Under the pieces are notes generated by a model. That model saw only the letters and a program-made list of their open reading frames with translations. It was not told the origin of the DNA and did not search any database. A stretch of DNA of 64,000 nucleotides, taken from Cinnamomum chago. Its lineage: Eukaryota > Streptophyta > Magnoliopsida > Laurales > Lauraceae. Position 1 is the stretch's first letter. Every line of letters starts with the position of its first letter. Below, one piece after another: positions 12,301 through 23,605 of the stretch. The stretch spans positions 129,104,001-129,168,000 of the forward strand of contig CP142451.1 of the NCBI GenBank assembly GCA_038049695.1. The letters are read 5' to 3'. The translations under genes were made by a program, and so were the position numbers.

Positions 12301-12347
12301 ACAGCTTGTTCGCAGCAAATGGTGGTTCGAGATTTTCGTTCTTCTGA
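2666..12347 (+). CDS. Stress response NST1-like conserved plant protein, 3' part (five exons, 5' end outside window)
   Basis: Five exons splice in frame: 2666-2807, 3129-3500, 3653-3784, 9468-9596 and 10143-12347 (stop TGA). They give about 992 residues, and the first exon starts on a split Arg codon, so upstream exons lie left of the window. The product opens with a Cys-rich FDSKRFCRDCRRN segment, followed by a conserved region with motifs WFCVADTSFQYE, YHHFEWAIGTGEGKSDILEF and RRFFEHAEEAEEEE. It then has an acidic stretch, FREGTARQNAHSIFVCLALKLLEERV, and a long Glu/Lys/Arg coiled coil rich in KER (residues just after 10143). The last 600 residues are Ser-rich and low in complexity, and end in a conserved FSFF tail. 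From memory this matches a plant-specific family of about 1250 residues annotated as 'stress response NST1-like'; its biochemical role is not known. All introns are GT-AG except the fourth, which is GC-AG. Exon phases are all 0 after the first exon, which supports the model. Confidence 0.9.
5371..6735 (-). mobile_element. LINE 3' fragment with RNase H remnant, split by a MITE
   Basis: On the minus strand the sequence from about 5880 down to 5691 encodes a plant LINE-type RNase H piece with FSKNIGDK and LKEAEIVAILEALR. The retroelement tail is the T-run at 5372-5380, preceded by a 3' UTR-like stretch. The LINE resumes beyond the inserted MITE (5867-6439), up to roughly 6735. It is a 5'-truncated, frame-broken copy, antisense in an intron of the NST1-like gene. 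The 5' limit is approximate. Confidence 0.7.
5867..6439. mobile_element. Mutator-like MITE with 9-bp target duplication
   Basis: The 573-bp element starts TAAGAAGCACGGACAC and ends with the inverse of TAGGAAGCACGGACAC. It is flanked by perfect 9-bp direct repeats CCTTCAAGC at 5858-5866 and 6440-6448, the length expected of Mutator/MULE insertions. Subterminal regions are crowded with GGACACG/CGTGTCC motifs in inverted orientation, and the centre is AT-rich. It has no transposase and is inserted into a LINE fragment. Confidence 0.88.
7140..7668. repeat. Diverged tandem duplication, unit about 290 bp
   Basis: The blocks at about 7150-7385 and 7437-7668 share, in the same order, segments such as GAAGATGTAG, AAGCTTGATGGAA, ATGGTTGGAGAAGATGG and TTGATATTCATT. 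No open frame or transposon hallmark is seen. Confidence 0.6.
7657..8340 (-). mobile_element. LINE 3' fragment with RNase H remnant
   Basis: The minus strand carries an RNase H-like stretch with LNEAEVMAILEALQVF (about 8005-8090) and, further 3', the typical C-terminal piece VGWLANGVAGSLAKQAVDD (about 7810-7880). It is frame-broken and 5'-truncated, belongs to the same LINE group as the other three copies in the window, and is antisense in an intron. The limits are approximate. Confidence 0.65.
8341..8857. other. Intronic sequence without a recognised element
   Basis: Only short overlapping open frames occur here, with no family signature. A C-rich stretch (8743-8752) and a tRNA B-box-like word near 8627 were noted but do not support a gene. 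Confidence 0.5.
8858..8887. repeat. (TA)n microsatellite
   Basis: About 15 TA units, directly left of the long-TIR MITE. Confidence 0.95.
8900..9264. mobile_element. 365-bp MITE with long terminal inverted repeats
   Basis: Bases 8900-8923 are the perfect inverse of 9241-9264 (GCTCTCCTAAGCTCAAGCTT and four more bases). Similarity continues inwards, imperfectly, to about 60 bp, including AAGCTCA and GGGCCCACCT blocks. Microsatellites on both sides hide any target duplication, so the superfamily is open. It has no coding capacity. Confidence 0.8.
9268..9311. repeat. Compound (CT)n(TA)n microsatellite
   Basis: A CT run to about 9286 is followed by a TA run, directly right of the long-TIR MITE. 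It is possibly a hotspot into which the MITE inserted. Confidence 0.95.
9712..9790. repeat. 43-bp tandem duplication in an intron
   Basis: Two nearly identical copies start CCAGAATATCTATCTAGTGG at 9712 and 9755. They lie in the intron between the fourth and fifth visible exons of the NST1-like gene. Confidence 0.9.
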
Positions 12348-15300
12348 CATAATAATATTGGAAAGGGGCAAGGTGGGTGTTGGGGAGAGTTCGATCCCAC
12401 TCTCTCCAGTTATGAAGGTTTGAGAGTTTGTAGTTTCAGTAGACAATCACCTTTTTTGAGATTTCTCATTTTAAAGTCTATATTAGTTGATTGCCATTCC
12501 AATTGTTTCTTTATTTTTTTTTTCCTTGATTGTAGAGAAGAAAAATTGCGAGTGGTATAATGCCTCTATGATGAGGTGAGTTTTACAATTAATGAAGTAT
12601 TTAATCTCTCTTTTATGTGTTTCTCTTGGAAGATATCAGTTGCAGTTACTGTATGAGAAAACTTAGATATGCCAATGCAAATATTGAATTGGGAGGGTTC
12701 TGGTTCTCATTTTCAATCTCATCATTGTATGCTAAAATCAATAAAATTGAGAATGCGAACATATTTAATGAGAGCTGCACTTTCTCATGGCTTTGCTGGC
12801 AGCTTGGTTTGCTGGGCTCTGATTTATGTTGTACAGAGGCCTCGGGCCTATTCAAACCAACTGGGCTGGTTCAGTGTTTCAGACTGTTGACCTTAATGTG
12901 AAGATCCTAGCTGCCCTCTGTTCCCTGGAGTGTTGCTTTATTTGTCTGTCTGCACGCTGAATCTTGGAGTTAGATTCTCTCCAATCTGAATGAGTTCTCA
13001 GGGCCTTTGCCCCCCCTTCAAATAGCCTATTAGATCCCAGTTGTAACATATGAAGCTATTTCCTGATGCATCAGAAGTAGTTTGAACACTATATAAATAA
13101 TGCATCCTGATATCCTTGTTTGGTTGTGGTATTATGTTGCTTTTTGAACAACTTCTTCACAGCAAATTGCAAATAATATCCTTGTGAGTGAAATCTTAAG
13201 CTCGTCTATCAGTTGTCTTGCCTTCCCATATAATAGCAGTTGGTGCTTTGCAAGACTTTTCCACTCAAGTATTCACTCGGTTTTCTTCATTTGATATTAA
13301 CATATCCCTGAAGCCTCAGATACCTGTTGCAGATTCGTGCATGCTACAAGCATGTTTGTTCCATCTGACCCAATTCAATCCAATAACGACCAATTTACTC
13401 AACGAAAGAACTTTCCGCTAAACCATATCATGAGGCTTTCTTCAAGAAAAGTAGCACTTAGCTCCAGGTATGAGGGACAAGGCTTTGATGATAATGATGA
13501 TGAAAGCACCATTTCAGATGTCCAAAATCACAGAGTGGCCCTTGTCAAATGTACAGCAATTGGTCAAGATTCTTAATCATAAAACATTGATCATCCAACA
13601 GGAGATGGGTCCATGCTTGGTTTCACTAGATTACCGGCTTGTATCATCAAACGGAGCATGGTTCTTCTACCTGTACTGCTGATCAATCTAATTGCATGCC
13701 CACTCGAATTGAAGTGAAATGTGGAGTGCCAGACCAAGGGTAATTGCCCTGATCATTCATATTATAGGGTAAATTCCACTTTGCAACAGCCATTAGAGAA
13801 GTCTCAGTAGAGTCAGATGCAGGCAGTACAGGGGGGAATACACAGTAAGACGTGGATGGTTTGATTCTTCGCATACGTGGGCCATCCAGCAGGGCTTTTG
13901 ACAATAGTTCCATGCTAAAAATAAATACTGAAGAAAAGAAACTAAGAGAAATCTTTTTAGATATTAAAGCCTCACAATATATTCAAAGTAGTAAAGAATC
14001 GCTGACTTGTGTGAATGGGACTTGGAATTTCTAAGTAATCTTTCACTGGAAAGCCATGAAACGATGAAAGCAGTTTAGGAATACCATGCACAAGGGAATA
14101 AAGCAACTAAAAGGATCCGATGTTTTAGAGATAGGGGAGCTATGTGTAAGATGCTCATCGAGCTTTAAAAACTTAGACTCGGGGCTGACTCTGCTCTCTT
14201 GAGTCGAGTTGAGCCAGCCTAGTCGCATGTGACTTGGTCGAGTCGGGCGAGTTGCCCTTGAGCCCCAAAAATCTTTCAAAGAAGCCCTTTATAATGGGAC
14301 TCTGCCTTGAACTCAAACACGAACTCAGCTGAGTTTTAAACTACGACGCTCACTGTTATTCTCTATTGCACGATTAGAGAATTACCAATGTACTAAAATC
14401 AAACTCAATGAGTCATCAAGACTCAATGGGTGAATGGCATCAGATTAGATTGGTAAGAGCCGCCGATGGATCAGATAGAAATCCTGGATTCTTTGTGGTC
14501 CCATTGGATGGATGGTCCTGATCTATACTTACAAATGCCTAATCTGTGTGTAAGATCCAGCCGTTCATCAAGGAGGTCTCACTGGGAAGTATGTTTTTAG
14601 ACATGTAAAGCATTAAAAAAGTTATAAAGAGAAAGAACAAAAACAATGAAAAAGAAAAGGGAAGGAGGTGACAGTAGAAGAGAACAGAGTGTTTGTCTGT
14701 CCAACCACATAATAAAATAACAAAAGAAAACAAAAAGAAGGCTCAGTGACTAAAGGGGATTCTCTTCTCTTTTGAATTGAAAGCATTTACCTATCAACAT
14801 AAGCAGTAGATTCTCTTCTCAAACTGACAAACTACCTGATTTTACTCCTACTTTTTTCCATTCACTGGACAGGTCCTCTTTGCACGTGCGTTCACTAATA
14901 TGAACTTGGTAGGCCAGACTGCTACTCTGCGATTAATCGTTTCACCTGTGGGGTACAGTGGGTCCACCTATGATCATGAAATGGCACCCCTTATACTATA
15001 CCAAAGGCACAAAAAAAACTTAAACCTCATTACTTCACTCTGGAACTTTGACTGAGGCACATAAATCTATATAGTTAATAATATGATCAAGTGGTCTCCA
15101 TTTTTTGAACATCCATATTCCATACAGACTTTTCCATGGCCCCAAAAGGCCAAGCTGTTAATGGGGGTCCATTTGTTTGTTCCACATTTAGTTTCAAAGA
15201 TTGTTGTATAGGCTAAGGGTCAGAAGTGAAGGAATAAAGATAAATCATTGAAATATCGATCAGCCTTTGATAGGAGATGGTAGCGCACTCCTTTATCCTT

Positions 15301-15801
15301 ATTTGGTCACAACTTAGAAAATTGATTGCCCCTCCTAGTCTACATATCTATCCTTTTAACATCAATGGGTGGCATTTGTAACTTGATTGTTCAAAATTTT
15401 CTAGTTCTTGAGCAGCACTAGGGAAACGGTGGGGGTCCAAGCCAGCTGATGAGGAGCCTAGCTTTCACCCACTTGCATTGGAAAGCAGAATTCAAATCCT
15501 ACATGCCCCTGTAAGCAAAGGCTGCTGGGGTCACTTAACATCAGAAAATGAGCTGTAGATGCATCGTGCACTTACTAGAGAGAGGAAAAGCGTGAAAATT
15601 ATCACCTGATTGCAAGAAGAGAAAAGTGAAGAAAATGGATGCAGTTTTCTCTACTTGTCCCTCATCCTACCCGATATGTGAATCCGTCTCTATATTGTGA
15701 AGGACTAGACTAGGTAAGATATAAAATTTCTCTAGTGTTCATTCACCTACAAAGAAAGCTATCCAGGTTTTTATGCATGGCATAATTTTGAATTAGGCAC
15801 A
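12348..15801 (+). other. 3' flank of the NST1-like gene and intergenic sequence
   Basis: The first part must contain the 3' UTR, but I cannot place its end. No further gene is recognised. A GAGTCGAGTTGAGCC-type rich patch at about 14170-14330 looks repeat-derived, but no ends were found. Confidence 0.5.
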
Positions 15802-16291
15802 TATTGAGGAGTGGGCTCCACCCAAGGGGGAAAATATTGAAAAATATTACCGCTGCCTTTACTAACACCTTCAGGTTTTGGTAGGAATGATTAGTTAAAG
15901 AAATTAAAGATGATATCAGAGCCAACCTCCTCGGCATAAAAAAAAAAAAAAAACGTGTCGCCAAAAGTGCACCGGCTGGCCAGGTTCCACTTGAGGGGGA
16001 GTATTGAGGAATAAACTCCACTCAAGGAGGAATTTTGAAAAGTATTTTCACTGCCTTTACTAATGCCTCGAGGTTTTAATAGGAATGAATATCTAAAATA
16101 ATTCAAGATGTCATCAAAGTTAACTGGCCGTGAGTTTGGATCTCAAGAGTAACGACTCGGCACAAAAAAAAAAAAAAAAGCGTGTCGCCAAAAGTGTGCT
16201 GGCTGGGTTCCACCTAAAGGGGAGTATTGAGGAGTGGGCTCCACAAGGAAAAATATTGAAAAGTATTTTCGCCGTCCCTACTAACGCCTTG
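15802..16291 (+). mobile_element. TRIM (miniature LTR retrotransposon) tandem array: LTR-internal-LTR-internal-LTR fragment
   Basis: Three LTR copies begin TATTGAGGA at 15802, 16002 and 16225. The first two are each followed by a primer-binding-like word related to TGGTATCAGAGCC (15911-15923, 16109-16121) and a short internal part of about 80-110 bp. Polypurine words of the GGGGGAG type precede the second and third LTRs. The LTR is about 107 bp and the unit repeats every 200-223 bp. It codes for nothing, as is usual for TRIMs. The third LTR is partial, and the copies have diverged from each other, which suggests moderate to old age. Confidence 0.75.
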
Positions 16292-17523
16292 ATTTCTTTT
16301 TCTAAGAAAAGAAAAAGGAAAAGCGGGTCATTTTTCTGGCCATCAATTGGTGAAAATATGAACTTGATAGAGAGCATTAGAGATGAACCTAATACAAATA
16401 TGTTTTTTTAATGTACTGCTAGTATCTCCCATCTAAAATTGAAAAAAATAAATCAATGCTCAAGTACCTTTTGAAAAATTTGAAAGCTGGATATGCCAAA
16501 GTTAAGAAAATTCTTTATACTAAAATAAATAAATAAATTCAAGAGGCTAGACTTTTGAAAGCTCAGAAAAGTAACACGCCAACAGGAGTTCCCAAAGGAA
16601 AGAAATCCTCACAGGAAATCCTATCAACAAACTCCCCAATGTCAAGACTCAAGACTATCCCCAAGAGGCCAAGACTATCCCCACAACTATCTTTGTTGAG
16701 GTTTTGTCTTGATAGGTGGTGTGGTAAAGACAAAAAGGAGTCAGCCACTAAAACTTCAGCAGCAGGCCGTGCAATACCCGTGATGCTGGATATTGGGTAA
16801 GAGTGCCAACAAAAGTACAGAAGCAGATAGATAGATATAGCTGGATGCATGAAAATATGGGCCTAAATGTCTGTTTAAGTTTGTAAGAGAACAGACACCG
16901 AGGAAAAGAAAAGCCACTTATTACTTATTACTGACGAATTGACACAAACAGAATCGTATCTTCTTTACTTCTCTGCTCGAAATGGGAAAAAGCATTTGGT
17001 GGTGGTTTTGGAGGGTGACTGTAATGCCATGAAAAGCAATGATTGTCCCTTAATTGGATAGAAAAGAAAAGAGGGAAAAAAAACTGAAGAAGACATCGCC
17101 AAAAGCAGCATTATAACAATATCTCTGCTCTTAAACTTATCTCTCCGTCTCTTGTAATTGGTTCTTTACTAGGGGACCTCATTATTACAACATTACAAGG
17201 AGAAGAAACTGCTGCTCTTTGGTTTTATGCTCCAAAATCTACTCTAAAGCCTTCCTCTTAAACTACTTTCTTACTTTTATTTTTTATAACAGAGCACATC
17301 TGGTATCTGTGAAGCCCACTATCCATTGAACACAGGAAGCATACCCTATCTGAGAATGTTAAATGTACAGTTGAGATAGAAATTCCCTATTTTATTTACT
17401 ATTTCATAAATAATAGATAAGATACTGGACTCTTATGTGTTCGGGGTAAAAAAAATTTATTTGATTCGACAATGTTCTTGTGTTTAAAATAGAATAGTTT
17501 TTTTTAATCATACTATTTGGTGA

Positions 17524-18000
17524 TAGAGGTGTACAAAAAATCAATCGATCCGTAAATCCGATCCAATTCGATCCGATCTGCAGATTTTTATCCGATCCGA
17601 AGGTAAATGAATTGGTGACGGATTGAAAATTTTGTAATCCATTAGCAACGGATCGGTGGCGGATTCCACCTTCAATCCGCGGATTCAATCCGATCCGATT
17701 CGTTGACATTAAATTTAAATAAAAAAATATAAGGAGTTTAAATATAAATTAAGATGTCTAAATATAAAATAAGAAAAAAAAATTTATGGGTCAAAATATA
17801 AATTTTTTTATAACATGTTTGATATTTTTCTTTTAACATTAAATTGAATGGATTAATCCGATCCGATGTTCCACAGATTGGATCAGATCAGATTTTAACA
17901 GTCACGGATTGATAACGGATTCCAATCAGTCAATCTGTAGGTAACGAATTGGTGACGGATTTGATTTAATCCACACCACTCCGATCCATGTACACCCCTA
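17524..18000. mobile_element. hAT-like MITE (no clear target duplication)
   Basis: The 477-bp element starts TAGAGGTGTACA and ends with the inverse of TAGGGGTGTACATGG. Both subterminal parts are dense in GATCCGAT and GACGGATT motifs in inverted orientation, and the middle is very AT-rich. These are hAT MITE traits. I could not find an 8-bp duplication at the flanks. Confidence 0.6.
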
Positions 18001-18372
18001 ATCTCCAAAGTTGAACAAGTTATGTCATAATATATCACTTTCTCTTCTTCTAAAAAAAAAAAAAGGTCCCATCCAATTATCAAAATACTTCTAAGCTAAG
18101 ACTTGATTCCTGGCCAATCCAGTCGACGAGTCCAATTAACAAGAATATATGCTATCAAACCAATGTGACAACGTCTAAATGATGGGACCTTTGTACATGA
18201 CAAGACTACATAACTTCGTTGTAGCTGGTGGGGCCACCGAGCCCTCCAGCCATGCATCGTGTGCACTGTCTAGAATACTGTTGTTTAAAGAACACAAACC
18301 CAGTGATCTTTCAGACATGACACTGGGAATATTTTTGCAGTAAAGTCTGGAATTGGAATGATAAGTTTGTTA

Positions 18373-18720
18373 TAGCATCTCCAATACGCATTTCAAATTT
18401 GGATACGTATTTTTCAAAATAAAAGCTTATGTGGTAAAAAAAAAAGGCATATATAAATTTAGCATCTCATTTGAACAACTTTAAAAGAGATGTAAAATTA
18501 TTATTTTATTTAATCCTTATTTGCTTTATTACATATATACCAACATTCACTTATCTTCACCATTATTTTATTTAAAAGTAAGAAAAGGCAGCTTACTTAA
18601 TGATATGCCAAATTATACTTCAAATCCATGTAGGATATGAAGTAACTGTTGGAGTCTCTCATATGCCAATTAAAGCAAAAGAAGGCTGACATGGCCAAAA
18701 GAAGTCTGTTGGAGTTGCTA
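18373..18720. mobile_element. Possible MITE with TAGCATCTCCAA-type ends
   Basis: The left end TAGCATCTCCAATA matches the inverse of the right end TGTTGGAGTTGCTA, about 350 bp apart. The interior is AT-rich. No target duplication was found, so the call is weak. Confidence 0.4.
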
Positions 18721-18984
18721 GCTCTTAAACGTAGGTGTTCCATAAGATTACATACTTAATAATGATATGGCTTATTTTAAGTCTATTGTTTGACTAATCA
18801 ATGAGTGAATTAAGAAAAATGACATCTAATAAGATTTATTAGATAAATATTTAATTAAAGAAGTATATAAACTAGAAGGGCTTGAAAAATAATGAAATCT
18901 AATTTGTAGAAAGCTTCACTGCTTGTGGATTTCATTTTTCAAAGTTAAGTTTAGATAATAAATTCAACTCAAGGAATTGTTGGG

Positions 18985-19305
18985 CCTATTAAACTTTCTT
19001 AGCTAACTACTCCTACCAAAATCTGAGGTGTTAGTAGAGATATAAATATATGCTTTTCACCACTCCTCACATGTGAAGTTCACTCTTCAATACTCCCCCT
19101 TAAATGGAACCTAATAGGTGCACTTTTGGCAACGCATTTTTATCCAAAGTTGAGTCATTTCTTTTGAAATTTGAACTTGCAATCAAGTGGCATTCATAAC
19201 ATATTAAATTTCATTAGTTAATCATTCATATCAAATTCCAAGCATTAGAAGAGGCAAAAATAAATACTTTTCAATACTCCTTAAGGTGGTGCCCATTCCT
19301 CAACA
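18985..19305 (-). mobile_element. TRIM copy, LTR-internal-LTR, minus strand
   Basis: Same family as the array at 15.8 kb. On the minus strand it starts TGTTGAGGA at 19305, has a primer-site-like word near 19190-19202, shares the internal block with TTGCCAAAAGTGCACC, has a polypurine stretch near 19094-19103, and ends with a second LTR to about 18985. Its structure looks complete but it is clearly diverged. It is non-coding. Confidence 0.7.
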
Positions 19306-21690
19306 CGGTCAATGCCCTAAATCATGATTTCTAAAGATGATCACAACTTTGATCGCAGTATATTTTTTGGCTTATAGATTAAACATGGTGGGACTGTTCC
19401 TACGATCAGTTTAGATTGTAGTTGAGGGACCCGCTGATGGGTTTATATCAGACATCATCCAGATTCTTCTAACAATGAGTGGTTAGCTTCCAACTACATG
19501 AGTTGAGTTAGGTTGAGCTTCTACTTGCCACTCAACCCATCAACCTGGCCAAGTCCAACTTGCTTTACTTTTCCAGTCACACTAACTTGCGGAAATTTAG
19601 AGTTCAAGATCGATGACATTATTATTAGAGAACGACCACTTACCTCACTGGTAAGTGGCAACAATTCTCACCTATCTACCTAAGATTTAAATCTTGAGTA
19701 CGCCACCTCTTTCCACTTGTGTTGGTCTTCTACTTGTTTTTGTGGACCGTCTTCTCTTATGTGTATGAGCTCTCTTCTGGGTCCCAAAAGATGACATTAG
19801 TAACTTATTCATAAATGGGCGTAGCAAAAATTAAGGCCATATCTGATCAAAACCGTGCCAAACCCAACTCGACCCAACTCATTGCCAACCCCCACCAAGC
19901 TCCAGAACTCGAGGTGACTTCACATTAGGACTTCAATTTACATAGGACAATTCCTGCCTACAAGATATCATCATAGTGAGATTTGTCCTCAAATCGCTTG
20001 ACTTGAAATAGAGCTTTGTCATTATCCAAATACAAGGCTACTTTAGCAAAACAAGTATTTGAAAAGATGAGCCTTTGAGTGGGTGATAAATGTTGTTGAA
20101 ATGCGAAGATTCCATATCCTTGTGTGGCCCACTCTTCTTTATATCAATTGTTACTGAGATGGGTGGTGGGGCAGTACTACTGCTACAGGCTAGCAAAGTC
20201 TCCTTTTAACTCAATTCCATGCCTGTTTGTCGTAGGAGTGCTCCACAGCTAGGGTTTTCAGATGGAAAAGACTGATAAGCACTATCGATTCTGCAACAAA
20301 TCTCAGTGTGGCCTTAGTTTGGCTGTCCTGAATTCATATCTTGTTGACTGGTAATTGTACCTGTTTTGTTGGGCACCTCATACACACCATAATATGGTGT
20401 ATGCTATGTTTTGTGATATGATCACTATCAATCTGGGCTAATCATTCTTAACATGAACAAATTCATGGAGCAAATTAAATAATCCTGACCATCCCTCAAT
20501 TTCTTGAAAAAATGGATGGTCAATACTATTTGAAACAGAATGGTTCCATTGAAAAGATTTGGATGGCCCACCTCTGATTGCTCACTACTTTGAAGAATCC
20601 CAACTGATAAGTACCCCCCCTTAAACAAAGGATTTTAGAACATATTAAGAGAAGAAATACAGCAAAATAATTAATATACAATAGCAGTCAGTGAATTTTA
20701 GAATTCTAACCATTCTATGATCGACTACTGGCTGAAGCATCGGCAAAGCACCGAATCTGGAGCGTTGGATATTGACATTCTGCACTGTGTTTTTTTGGGG
20801 CCTTTATTCTTGATTCCCCTTAAGAATTCCCCTCAAAACCATGCCTTTTCACATGGCTGACCTACTTCTCTCAACTCTCTAGCCATTATCCCTTTCACAG
20901 CTTTTCATTCCAACAACAACATGCACCATTTTCCAATCCCTTACATATGAAAACAAGCAAATAAAGAAATAAAAAAGCGAGACTGAGAAAAAGAATTCCA
21001 TGTAAAGATAATAGAAACCCATTGTGAAAGAACAACCCTATACTTTCTCAAACGGCATTCCCATATCAAATAACAACATCCAAATGTTAATTTACATGTA
21101 TAAATAAACTAGAAGAATGTTGGGGGTGCAGTGGAAGCCTACGATTGGCACACAATCACGATCCACACAATTAGATCTAATCAATCACACACAAAAAGGA
21201 AAACACAACAAGTATCTTCCCTCTCAAAGTTCGGATTATAAATTACATCCATATTTATAACATTAAAGTCCTAAGAAAGTTCAACAAACGAGAGGACTCT
21301 GCATCTCTTTGTGTGTCTAAGACCCAATAACCATCATTTACCAATAAAAAAAAAATGACCCAGTATCCATACTCTCATGATCCATGTTTGATAGTTGGTT
21401 AAATCCCACAAGCAAGAAATGAGTGGAGCCTCATTTGTTTTGAGCAAGAGAAGGCCTAAAACAAACAAAAGCGAAAGCAAAAAGCGACAAAAGAAAAGCA
21501 CAAACAAAAGCAGAAGCCCGTGAAGCCATGCATGCGTGGGTGAGCCATGAAAAAAAGAAGAAACGTCCACTCACCTTTGCCTTTTCCTTTCTTTACTGTT
21601 TTTCACCAACCTTTTGTCTCCGCAACCAACCACACTACACATAAACCATTTCTGTATCAATCCACTTCTCTTCTACTCTTCCTCCTCGTT
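19306..21690. other. Intergenic sequence upstream of the AAA-ATPase gene
   Basis: No gene, RNA or repeat with definable ends is recognised. Only short chance frames occur. The last few hundred bases should contain the ATPase promoter. Confidence 0.5.
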
Positions 21691-21694
21691 CTCT

Positions 21695-21706
21695 TTATAT
21701 ATATAT
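21695..21706 (+). promoter_or_regulatory. TATA box of the AAA-ATPase gene
   Basis: TTTATATATATAT lies 117 bp before the ATG and would give a 5' UTR of about 85-90 nt. This fits plant promoters. Confidence 0.6.
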
Positions 21707-21822
21707 TGAGTTGTATACTTGCAAAAAGTCATAACAAGACAAAGCTAAGAACAAGCTCTTCAATTCAGACAAGAAGAAGAATCATAGAGATCATATTATA
21801 GAGTGAGATAAAGAGAGATCAG

Positions 21823-23605
21823 ATGATGGAGATATTATCTCAGATGTGGTCTTTTCTGGGGCTACTCACAGTCCTCCAAAACGTCTTGCCTTCACAGCTA
21901 CTGACATGCCTCCACTTGCTCTGGGAATCGGTGCAGGACTCACTGAGTCCATACTCCTACTTCGAGATCCCTGAGTTCAACGGCTACTGCGGCGTCGACG
22001 TCAATGACCTCTACCGGCATGTCACCCTCTACCTCAACTCCCTTGATCCCGCCGCCACCTGCCGCCGCCTCACCCTCACCCGCCCCAAGAACTCCACCCG
22101 CATCTCCTTCACCGTTGCCCCCAACCACTCGCTGGAGGATAACTTCTCCGGCCACCGCCTCTGGTGGACCCACCACGTCGACACCGTCCAGGACTCTCTC
22201 GAAGAGAAGCGCAGCTTCTGCCTCAAGATGCCCAAGCGTGACCGCCACCGCCTCCTCCCGGCCTATCTCGCCTCCATCTCCACCCGGGCGGAGGAGTTCG
22301 AGCGCGTCTCACGTGAGCGCCGCCTCTACACCAACACAGGCCACGGTGCTTATGAGTCCGGCTGGGCCTCCGTTCCCTTCTGCCACCCCTCCACCTTCGA
22401 CACCCTTGCGCTCGAGCCCTCCCTTAAGGAGGAGATAACCGCCGATCTCACCGCCTTCGCCAATGGGAGAGAATTCTACCACCGGGTCGGGCGATCATGG
22501 AAGCGGGGCTACTTGCTGTACGGTCCGCCGGGCTCCGGCAAGTCCAGCCTAATTGCCGCCATGGCCAATTTCCTACGCTATGACGTCTACGACCTAGAGC
22601 TAACCAAGGTAATCATAACTTTTAAATATATACTACATTTTCAATTAAAAGACTCTCGCCAATAGAATATTATTAAATTTCTTATGCTAACCATACCTAT
22701 CAAAACCGGCGTAAATAACTTTTCAGTAAATCCAATTCAATTTATTAATGAGAAAAAATAATTAAGACTAAGAATTAGAATACTCATTTGAAATTAATCT
22801 TAATATAAAAAAAAAGAAATTCCAAAGCTTACAATCTCTTAACTTATTCTTAATCCAACAGGTATCCGACAATTCGGAGCTCCGTGCACTACTAATCCAG
22901 ACAACAAACCGATCAATGATCGTAATCGAAGACATCGACTGTTCGCTCGATCTAACGGGCGATCGAGCGGTGAAGAAAGCAGGGAGGGGATCCAACGGTG
23001 AGGATTGCCGTAGGGAAGAGGAGGAGGGGCGAGTGACGCTGTCCGGGCTGCTCAACTTCACCGACGGCCTGTGGTCGTGCTGCGGGGAGGAGAGGATCAT
23101 CGTCTTCACCACCAACCACAGGGACAGCATCGACCCTGCTCTACTAAGATACGGGCGCATGGACATGCACGTGCGGCTGGGCACGTGCGGGTACCATGCA
23201 TTCAAATCGCTGGCGGGAAACTATCTAGGGGTGGAGGAGCACCCGCTGTTCGACGTGGTGGAGAGCAGCATGAGGGCAGGTGGGGCCCTCACGCCAGCAG
23301 AGGTCGGAGAGATCTTGTTGAGGAATAGGAGGGACGCTGACGTGGCCATCAGGGCTGTGATCTCGGCCCTACAGAGGAGCATCTTGGATGGGGGAGGAGG
23401 TGGGCCAGGTGGTGTTGGAGATCTGACGGATGTGAGTAGGGAGTCTGATGATACGGGGAGATCGGACGGTGGGGATGAGAGATTGTGGTTGGATTCGCCG
23501 GGAGGGAAGAGGAGGAAGGTGGGGTCCAGTTGGGAGAAGAAGGTGAGGTCGTTGGTGAGGTTGAAAGGACTGACCAAGTCGGATTCCGGAAGGAGAGGGG
23601 TGTAA
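21823..23605 (+). CDS. AAA-ATPase, BCS1-like, At5g57480/At4g25835 type
   Basis: Two exons, 21823-22608 and 22862-23605, are joined in phase 0 across a 253-bp GT-AG intron and give 509 residues. An N-terminal hydrophobic segment (about 10-40) is followed by the plant AAA-associated domain, including YFEIPEF and HHVDTVQDSLEEKRSFCL. The AAA core has Walker A GPPGSGKS (234-241), Walker B MIVIEDIDCS (281-290), sensor 1 VFTTNH (343-348) and the arginine-finger region LLRYGRMD (356-363). The C-terminal 90 residues are Gly/Ser/Arg-rich and poorly conserved. The family consists of membrane-anchored ATPases related to mitochondrial BCS1; plant members are linked to stress and seed development and occur in mitochondria or ER, so location here is inference. 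The start is the first ATG after the TATA box; a second ATG follows at once. The exons are strikingly GC-rich against an AT-rich intron. Confidence 0.95.

Noticed and set aside
12375-12410. T-arm-like hairpin GAGAGTTCGATCCCACTCTC after the NST1-like stop
   Set aside because: There is no D-arm, anticodon arm or acceptor stem; it is probably 3' UTR or chance.
14665-14695. miR156-like word TGACAGTAGAAGAGAACAGAG
   Set aside because: It has an internal insertion relative to the microRNA, and no complementary arm lies nearby.
22004-22438. Long Pro/Ser-rich frame overlapping the ATPase
   Set aside because: It is a shadow frame of the GC-rich ATPase exon.
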